A stretch of 47,104 nucleotides of DNA, taken from the NCBI GenBank assembly GCA_937877455.1, contig CALFIU010000164.1:1-47104 (forward strand), written 5' to 3'. Origin of the DNA: an uncultured Bacteroidales bacterium. Its GTDB lineage: Bacteria > Bacteroidota > Bacteroidia > Bacteroidales > UBA3824. The position numbers were made by a program, and so were the translations under genes. This document shows, piece after piece, positions 41,988-47,104 of this stretch (positions are counted from its first letter, which is position 1; every line of letters begins with the position of its first letter). The notes below the pieces were generated by a model. That model saw only the letters and a list, made by a program, of their open reading frames with translations, searched no databases and was not told the origin of the DNA.

Positions 41988-41995
41988 TACCTTTG
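41988..41995 (+). promoter_or_regulatory. -7 box for nadB
   Basis: TACCTTTG matches TAnnTTTG and implies a transcription start near 42002, leaving a leader of about 105 nt before nadB. Confidence 0.6.
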
Positions 41996-42011
41996 CACAA
42001 AGAAATATTAT

Positions 42012-42090
42012 AAAACTAAAAATATCCAAGGCAAAATACCCCCAAAAAATTTCAGAAAACGGATACAAAGCCAACAATATTTTTAGTTTT
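42012..42090 (+). promoter_or_regulatory. Candidate structured leader of nadB
   Basis: AAAACTAAAAATAT (42012-42025) is the exact reverse complement of 42077-42090, enclosing 51 nt with a possible GGC/GCC inner pair and a CCCCC tract. It lies wholly in the predicted 5' leader and ends 17 nt before the nadB ATG. It could be a regulatory RNA; I recognise no known riboswitch class. Confidence 0.4.
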
Positions 42091-42107
42091 CAAAAAACAA
42101 AAGAGAA

Positions 42108-43676
42108 ATGAACAAAACCACAGACTTTTTGGTAATAGGCAGCGGTGTAGCAGGACTATGTTTCGCACTTCGCGCTGCTCAATACGGCAAAGTGCTGATT
42201 GTAACAAAAGCATCCGTTACCGATGCCAACACCAACTATGCACAAGGAGGTATAGCAGCAGTAACAGACAGCACAGATAGTTTTGAAAAACATATAAAAG
42301 ACACAATGGTGGCTGGCGATTTTCTTTCAAAAGAAAATGTTGTAAAAATAGTTGTAGAAGAAGCTCCCGAACGCATAAAAGAATTGGTAGAATGGGGAAT
42401 AGATTTTGACAAAAAACCAGACGGAAGTTTCGACCTACACAAAGAAGGCGGCCATAGCGATTTTAGAATACTCCATCACAAAGACAACACTGGTTTTGAA
42501 GTAGAACGCGCATTGGTAGAAGCCGCAAAAGCAAACAAAAATATCACCATGGTAGATCATTTTTATGCCATGGAATTAATAACACAACACTACCTCGGAC
42601 AAACCGTAACAAGATACGACGACAACATTGAATGCTACGGCATATACGCACTCAATACAAAAACTGGAAAAGTTGAAAAAATACTCTCAAAAGTTACATA
42701 TCTCGCCACTGGCGGAATCGGGAATATATATCAAGTAACCACCAATCCACCAATAGCCACAGGAGACGGTATTGCAATGGTTTACAGAGCTAAAGGTGTA
42801 ATAGACAACATGGAATTTGTACAATTTCACCCAACATCGCTCTACCATCCAGGCGAAAGACCATCGTTTTTGATAACAGAAGCAATGAGAGGCTTCGGCG
42901 CAATATTAAAAACAAAAGACGGCAAAACGTTTATGGAAAAATACGATGAAAGAGGATGCCTTGCACCACGCGACATCGTAGCACGAGCCATTGACAACGA
43001 GATGAAAATACGAGGAGACGAATACGTCTATCTCGATGCAACGGGTACTAACCACGAAGAACTAAAAAAACACTTCCCAAATATCTATGAAAAATGTTTA
43101 TCAATAGGCATAGATATAACCCAAACTCCAATACCTGTTGTACCAGCAGCCCACTATCTCTGCGGAGGAATACGTGTTGACGAGTATGGACGAACAACAA
43201 TAAAAAACCTTTACGCAGGCGGAGAAACCTCTTGCACTGGTTTACACGGAGCCAATAGATTGGCAAGCAACTCGTTACTTGAAGCCCTTGTATATGCACA
43301 CCGTTCTGCAATGCATTCATCAAAACTTATAGAACAAATAAAATTCAAAGAAGGGTTGCCAGAATGGAACGACGATGGAACAATAACCAACGAAGAAAAC
43401 ATACTAATAACACAGTCGTTCAAAGAACTACAACAACTAATGACCTACTATGTAGGCATTGTGCGTAGCAACTTAAGAATGAAACGCGCACTCGATCGCC
43501 TTTATATAATATACAATGAAACCGAAGAACTATACAAAAAATCGAAAGTAACTGTAGAACTTTGCGAACTTCGCAACGCTATAAACACAGCATACCTTGT
43601 AATAAAAGCTGCACGCCGTCGCCGCGAAAGCATAGGACTACATTACAACGTTGACGCTCCCAAAAGAAACCATTAA
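42108..43676 (+). CDS. nadB: L-aspartate oxidase
   Basis: This 522-residue flavoprotein oxidises L-aspartate to iminoaspartate, the first step of de novo NAD synthesis. The FAD-binding GSGVAGLCFALRAA is at residues 12-25. NYAQGGIAAV, the HKEGGHS segment, EFVQFHPTSLY, and the active-site run ending APRDIVARAI follow. GETSCTGLHGANRLASNSLLEALV is the classical C-terminal FAD contact and separates the family together with its helical C-terminus from fumarate reductase. nadA and nadC are not in the window. A possible folded leader precedes it. Confidence 0.97.
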   Translation: MNKTTDFLVIGSGVAGLCFALRAAQYGKVLIVTKASVTDANTNYAQGGIAAVTDSTDSFEKHIKDTMVAGDFLSKENVVKIVVEEAPERIKELVEWGIDFDKKPDGSFDLHKEGGHSDFRILHHKDNTGFEVERALVEAAKANKNITMVDHFYAMELITQHYLGQTVTRYDDNIECYGIYALNTKTGKVEKILSKVTYLATGGIGNIYQVTTNPPIATGDGIAMVYRAKGVIDNMEFVQFHPTSLYHPGERPSFLITEAMRGFGAILKTKDGKTFMEKYDERGCLAPRDIVARAIDNEMKIRGDEYVYLDATGTNHEELKKHFPNIYEKCLSIGIDITQTPIPVVPAAHYLCGGIRVDEYGRTTIKNLYAGGETSCTGLHGANRLASNSLLEALVYAHRSAMHSSKLIEQIKFKEGLPEWNDDGTITNEENILITQSFKELQQLMTYYVGIVRSNLRMKRALDRLYIIYNETEELYKKSKVTVELCELRNAINTAYLVIKAARRRRESIGLHYNVDAPKRNH

Positions 43677-43726
43677 CAAAAACCTATTGCTTTTATCATA
43701 ATATCCGGTCTGTTGACCACTTTTTT

Positions 43727-43765
43727 TAACGCAGTGCCTAAAAAAACACTGCGTTAGTTTTTTTT
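43727..43765 (+). terminator. Terminator after nadB
   Basis: TAACGCAGTG (43727-43736) pairs with CACTGCGTTA (43747-43756), followed by G and eight T residues. Confidence 0.92.
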
Positions 43766-43810
43766 GTCCAAAAATTATATATCTTTACAAAAAAATAGAC
43801 AGAAATTACC

Positions 43811-45505
43811 ATGCATATTTCTCAACTTATAGGATTTAAAAAAATAAACAAGCTTGACAACATAGAACACAAGCACACCATAATATTATGTGCATACAAC
43901 TTGTTTGAAGCCATAGCATGTGCAAGTATAGCTATGATAAAAATTTTTACAAGTGGCGAATACATCTCAACAATTGCACTATTAATAGCATCAGCCGCGT
44001 TTTTGTCAATTAATATACTTTCATCGTCAAATAATAACTCAAAATCCATAAGAAAATTCACACATTCAATATCCTTGTGTCTATTTACAATTTTGCCAAT
44101 AATAGTAAAACCCCAAACAATAATACTACTAATATCGTTAGCATTCCCAGCAATATGCGCAATGGTACAAAAAAAATTAACAGCGTTTCTATTATCAACA
44201 CTACTCGTAACAATACAATTTGCACATACATTTTATAGTTACTACATAAACAAAGAAATATCAATAGACCAAGAATTTCTTTACGCATACGCTGCCACAT
44301 GCATTGCACTATGGCTATGTTTCTCAATGATATCAGATTTAATACGCGAAAACGAGAACAAAAATATACGTGAAATATCAAAACGCGAAATTGACATAAA
44401 AAACAAACAAGAATTTATATCAAACCTTTCTCATCAAATAAGAACGCCCTTAAACAACATTTTGGGCATAGCCAACATACTCAACGACAATATAAGCGAA
44501 AAAAATAGACCATTATTCGAATCAATAATAGCATCAGTAAAAAACATAACCAACATAGTACAAAGCATTGACGATGAAAGTTCCGCAAAAAATCAACCTC
44601 AAATAAAAACAACTATAGAAACATTTGACCTACCAAAACTAATAGACGAAACATCAGCCATATTTAACAACAACATAAAAATAAAACTTACCATACCAGC
44701 CAATATGCCAAAACTAACTGGTAACGCAGTAAAAGTAAGACAAGTATTCTTGTCGGTATTCGATTTTTTTGGAAAATACACATCATCTGATATTTGTTAC
44801 CTAACCATCAATATCAATAGAGTAAGAATACCAGAAACCCCAATAAAATATAGGTTTGATGTAAGTACCAACTCGCCTGTCAATATACCAGAAGATGGCA
44901 ACATACTGGAACTCAACATGACACAACAGCTTATATCAACCCTTGGTGGAAGTATGAAAAAAAGATTTGACGAAAAATCAACATTCTTATATTTCAACAT
45001 CTGTTTCAACGCACAAGAAAACACAACACAAATAACAACGCCAAAAGATACAACAGCCCCAACAGTTATAACCACAAAAACATCAGAAGGATACATAGAC
45101 CAACCAACAATAACCGATTTATCACAAGCAGATGTTCTTGTTGTAGAAGACAATATCATTAACCAAAAAGTGATGAGTCTAAGCCTCGAAAAACACGTAA
45201 AAACAGTAGATTTAGCCTTTAACGGACAAGATGGCGTTGACAAAATAAAAAGAAATCACTACGACCTTGTACTTATGGACATACAAATGCCAGTAATGGA
45301 CGGGTACGAAGCAACACGTGCCATACGCAACGAAGAAACAGGAACAACACGACATCTACCAATAATTGCTGTAACAGCCTTTACTTTGGCTGCCGATAGA
45401 CAAAAATGTAAAGACGCAGGAGTGGACGACTACGTATCAAAACCATTCAACATTGATGAAGTATTAAACAAAATGAAAAAAGCACTCGGCATAGAAAAAA
45501 AATAA
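43811..45505 (+). CDS. Hybrid histidine-kinase-like protein with decayed ATPase domain, plus receiver
   Basis: This 564-residue protein has about five or six membrane helices (20-180), a HisKA helix pair with His208 in FISNLSHQIRTPLNN, an ATPase-like region (about 265-400) and a receiver domain (440-560). The receiver is intact: VVEDN, phosphoacceptor Asp490 in VLMDIQMPVMDG, a Thr in AVTAF and Lys in YVSKPF. The ATPase region keeps the fold pattern (TGNAVKVRQVFLSVFDFF and QQLISTLGGS), but the N-box asparagine is replaced (FDFFGKYT for GNAIKFT) and the DxGxG and GxGxG boxes are absent. It is probably not an autokinase; it may act as a phosphotransfer or phosphatase platform. No partner gene is adjacent. 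Confidence 0.85.
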   Translation: MHISQLIGFKKINKLDNIEHKHTIILCAYNLFEAIACASIAMIKIFTSGEYISTIALLIASAAFLSINILSSSNNNSKSIRKFTHSISLCLFTILPIIVKPQTIILLISLAFPAICAMVQKKLTAFLLSTLLVTIQFAHTFYSYYINKEISIDQEFLYAYAATCIALWLCFSMISDLIRENENKNIREISKREIDIKNKQEFISNLSHQIRTPLNNILGIANILNDNISEKNRPLFESIIASVKNITNIVQSIDDESSAKNQPQIKTTIETFDLPKLIDETSAIFNNNIKIKLTIPANMPKLTGNAVKVRQVFLSVFDFFGKYTSSDICYLTININRVRIPETPIKYRFDVSTNSPVNIPEDGNILELNMTQQLISTLGGSMKKRFDEKSTFLYFNICFNAQENTTQITTPKDTTAPTVITTKTSEGYIDQPTITDLSQADVLVVEDNIINQKVMSLSLEKHVKTVDLAFNGQDGVDKIKRNHYDLVLMDIQMPVMDGYEATRAIRNEETGTTRHLPIIAVTAFTLAADRQKCKDAGVDDYVSKPFNIDEVLNKMKKALGIEKK

Positions 45506-45547
45506 CGAAAAAAAACAACATTTTTTTAGCATTTAAATTTTATTTTC

Positions 45548-45555
45548 TATGTTTG
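45548..45555 (+). promoter_or_regulatory. -7 box for frr
   Basis: TATGTTTG, 24 bp before ATG 45580. The alternative upstream TTG start (45553) lies inside this box and is rejected. Confidence 0.55.
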
Positions 45556-45579
45556 CAAAAACAAAAACGTAAAAAAACG

Positions 45580-46143
45580 ATGAACGATAACGTACAAATG
45601 TATTTAGACGATGCCGAAGAAAAAATGCAATCGGCAGTGTCGCACTATGAAAGCGAATTAGCCAAGGTTCGCGCAGGACGCGCCAACCCAATGATGCTCG
45701 CTGGAATAATGGTTGACAACTATGGAACACCATCACCAATAAATCAAGTGGCAAACGTTGGAACCACCGATGCAAGAACAATAGTTGTACAACCTTGGGA
45801 CAAAGCAAACCTCGGCAAAATTGAAAAAGAAATTCAAAAAGCAAATCTCGGCTTCAACCCCATAAACGACGGACAAGTTTTAAGAATAGTTGTTCCACCT
45901 CTAACCGAAGAACGCAGAAAAAACCTCGTTAAACAAGTAAAACAAGACTCAGAAAACGCAAAAGTAGCCGTAAGAAACATCCGTAAAGATACAAACAACG
46001 GTATTAAATCGATGGAGAAAAAAGAAATAACAGAGGACGAAAGTAAACAAGGGCAAGAAGCGGTTCAAAAATTAACCGATAAATATGTAGCCGAAATCGA
46101 AAAAATTTCCGCAGCAAAAGAAGCGGAAATCATGAAAGTTTGA
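45580..46143 (+). CDS. frr: Ribosome recycling factor
   Basis: Starting at ATG 45580 (MNDNVQMY) gives 187 residues, the normal length. With EF-G the protein splits post-termination ribosomes. Family landmarks are AKVRAGRANPMMLAGI, VDNYGTPSPINQVANV, the IVVQPWDKANLGKIEKEIQKANLGFNP block, LRIVVPPLTEERRKNLVKQ and the C-terminal KEITEDESKQGQEAVQKLTDKY. It is transcribed alone, away from pyrH (its usual partner), and ends at a strong hairpin. Confidence 0.98.
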   Translation: MNDNVQMYLDDAEEKMQSAVSHYESELAKVRAGRANPMMLAGIMVDNYGTPSPINQVANVGTTDARTIVVQPWDKANLGKIEKEIQKANLGFNPINDGQVLRIVVPPLTEERRKNLVKQVKQDSENAKVAVRNIRKDTNNGIKSMEKKEITEDESKQGQEAVQKLTDKYVAEIEKISAAKEAEIMKV

Positions 46144-46185
46144 AATAAAATTTAGTATTCATAATTTGTTTTTAGTTGTTTTACA

Positions 46186-46223
46186 GGGAATGTACAAGTT
46201 CTTGTGCATTCCCACTCTTTTTT
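46186..46223 (+). terminator. Terminator after frr
   Basis: GGGAATGTACAAG pairs with CTTGTGCATTCCC (one mismatch) around a TT loop, with a T tract after a short spacer. It touches the end of the convergent S4 gene. Confidence 0.85.
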
Positions 46224-46659
46224 ATTCAACATCATCATCTGGCAAATAATCCCAATCGTCATCACCATCAGAGTAAAATTTATCAATTTCGCGTCGATCC
46301 TTCTTGGTAGGTCGCCCAGTACCCCTATCACGAACACCAAAAGAATAACGCGCAAGATCTTGCATTGCCCTCAATTTAAATAAATCATCTTCTGGCGTAA
46401 CTTCAACAATATAATCTGGCACTTTAGCAGCACCAACCCTACTTTTCAACAACGAAAGTATTTTGTATCGCCTATAAACAGGATTACACTTTACCGAAAT
46501 CTCATCTCCAACATTAACTTGTCGCGAAGGTTTAACCGCCGCACCATTAACCAAAATACGCCCTTTATTACATGCTTCCGCTGCAATAGAACGGGTTTTG
46601 AACAATCGCACGTTAAACAAAAACTTGTCAACACGCATTTCATCTGATAACTCTGCCAT
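46222..46659 (-). CDS. HslR-like S4-domain RNA-binding protein
   Basis: The 145-residue protein has an N-terminal S4 domain (MRVDKFLFNVRLFKTRSIAAEACNKGRILVNG then AVKPSRQVNVGDEI), the layout of Hsp15/HslR, which rescues stalled 50S subunits carrying nascent chain-tRNA. The C-terminal roughly 55 residues are highly charged (GRPTKKDRREIDKF, then an Asp-rich end). The predicted ATG is at 46659. An IS30 fragment begins within about 60 bp upstream, so its promoter may have been altered. Confidence 0.9.
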   Translation of the reverse strand: MAELSDEMRVDKFLFNVRLFKTRSIAAEACNKGRILVNGAAVKPSRQVNVGDEISVKCNPVYRRYKILSLLKSRVGAAKVPDYIVEVTPEDDLFKLRAMQDLARYSFGVRDRGTGRPTKKDRREIDKFYSDGDDDWDYLPDDDVE

Positions 46660-46689
46660 TTTTTTATTTTTATATGCAAAAAAAATAAA

Positions 46690-47104
46690 AATTCTTGTAA
46701 ATCCTCAATTCCGAAATGCAGAATTCAAGTTAAAAATGCAACATTTTTTTCAAAATCAGGATACATCTTCAGAAAGGCCTCTAAAGGCGTTTTGTACCCC
46801 AATCTTTTCCGTGGTCTGTTGTTCAGTATAGTTTGTACTTTTGCGACCTGTTCCTCTGTTATTTCGTCAAAGTTCGTCCCTTTCGGGAAGTACTGCCTTA
46901 TCAGTCCATTGGTGTTTTCATTCGCCCCCCTTTCCCACGAATGGTATGGGTGGGCAAAATAAATGTCGATTCCAAGATCATGGGCGATCAATGCATGCTT
47001 CGCAAATTCCTTGCCGTTGTCGAACGTCATGGTGTGCAGCAGTGGTTTCACTCCCAATAGCAGTTCCACTGCGGCTGCCGCCAATGGGTCGGCTTCCTTG
47101 CCAG
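46690..47104 (-). mobile_element. IS30-family insertion sequence, 3' end only
   Basis: The transposase stop is at 46725-46727 and the downstream 35 bp probably hold the terminal inverted repeat, but with the other end missing I cannot place the boundary exactly. It is inserted just upstream of the S4-domain gene. Confidence 0.7.
46725..47104 (-). CDS. IS30-family transposase, 5'-truncated at the contig edge
   Basis: The frame is open to the contig end (the apparent start at 47084 is only a TTG). The 126 visible residues are the C-terminal part of the DDE integrase core: the second Asp in TFDNGKEFAKH, then FAHPYHSWERGANENTNGLIRQYFPKGT with the catalytic Glu, and the IS30 signature LNNRPRKRLGYKTPLEAF. 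The first catalytic Asp is off the contig. Codon and base use are visibly more GC-rich than the neighbours, which fits recent transfer. The contig probably ends here because the IS is multicopy. Confidence 0.95.
   Translation of the reverse strand, partial: GKEADPLAAAAVELLLGVKPLLHTMTFDNGKEFAKHALIAHDLGIDIYFAHPYHSWERGANENTNGLIRQYFPKGTNFDEITEEQVAKVQTILNNRPRKRLGYKTPLEAFLKMYPDFEKNVAFLT

Noticed and set aside
41520..42000. Two minus-strand frames of 103 and 69 residues
   Set aside because: They are Phe/Ile/Lys low-complexity translations of almost pure A/T and lack family resemblance; one also crosses the palindrome.
45553..45579. TTG start of frr
   Set aside because: It overlaps the -7 box and adds nine residues not expected in the family.
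1..47104. CRISPR array or prophage
   Set aside because: No regularly spaced direct repeats, cas genes, integrase or phage structural genes were seen anywhere in the window.

Overview
The window is AT-rich bacterial DNA of Bacteroidota type, probably Bacteroidales. The support is Bacteroidota-style promoter boxes (TAnnTTTG, sometimes with TTTG about 19-20 bp upstream), the absence of Shine-Dalgarno sequences, Reg_prop/Y_Y_Y and SpoIIE-output sensors, a Wzi/RemB-like outer-membrane protein, a possible type IX secretion tail, and an RpoN with a long acidic linker. Both ends look like assembly breaks. Bases 1-20 are an Illumina adapter joined to a broken copy of a tandemly duplicated glycosyltransferase, and the right end stops inside an IS30-type transposase.

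Layout. 1-4.9 kb: three glycosyltransferases, an inverted-repeat element, an acyltransferase-3 membrane protein and a fused SpmA-SpmB protein, suggesting surface polysaccharide decoration at the left. 4.9-6 kb: a helical unknown protein and tRNA-Phe. 6.1-15.3 kb: a five-gene minus-strand operon (see below). 15.5-19.5 kb: tRNA-Leu, two overlapping UPF0104/YbhN-type membrane proteins and two exported unknowns. 19.5-24.3 kb: a periplasmic-binding-protein/SpoIIE sensor, an M1 aminopeptidase and a PAP2-like membrane protein. 24.3-28.9 kb: rpoN, an LCB1-like AOS-family protein without its PLP lysine, pyrH and an Ldh-family dehydrogenase. 28.9-36 kb: an outer-membrane protein plus lipoprotein pair, a U32 RNA-hydroxylation-type protein and a very large propeller/PAS/SpoIIE sensor. 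36-41.5 kb: an SDR epimerase, ruvB, a WecA/TagO-like enzyme coupled to a Wzi/RemB-like barrel, and another helical unknown. 42-47.1 kb: nadB with a possible structured leader, a hybrid histidine kinase with a decayed ATPase domain, frr, an HslR-like S4 protein and the IS30 fragment.

The most likely undescribed system is the operon at 6099-15299. Its first three proteins begin with the same roughly 140-residue module (conserved AEP/TEP, W..E..G.P, an E-(I/V)-P followed by Y, and a terminal WGF). The module is followed by a membrane helix and a complete subtilisin domain in the first protein, by six Ig-like repeats around a membrane helix in the second, and by Ig-like repeats alone in the third. 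A membrane-anchored repeat protein with a crystallin-like segment and a secreted SGNH/CE6-type esterase complete it. I infer a trans-envelope assembly in which the shared module is a cytoplasmic adaptor and a protease is one output. From memory the module resembles the start of SrfA-family virulence-locus proteins; this needs a profile search. The second notable item is the LCB1-like protein at 25921-26997, whose active-site motif (NMQNAL) resembles eukaryotic SPTLC1 rather than catalytic bacterial enzymes.
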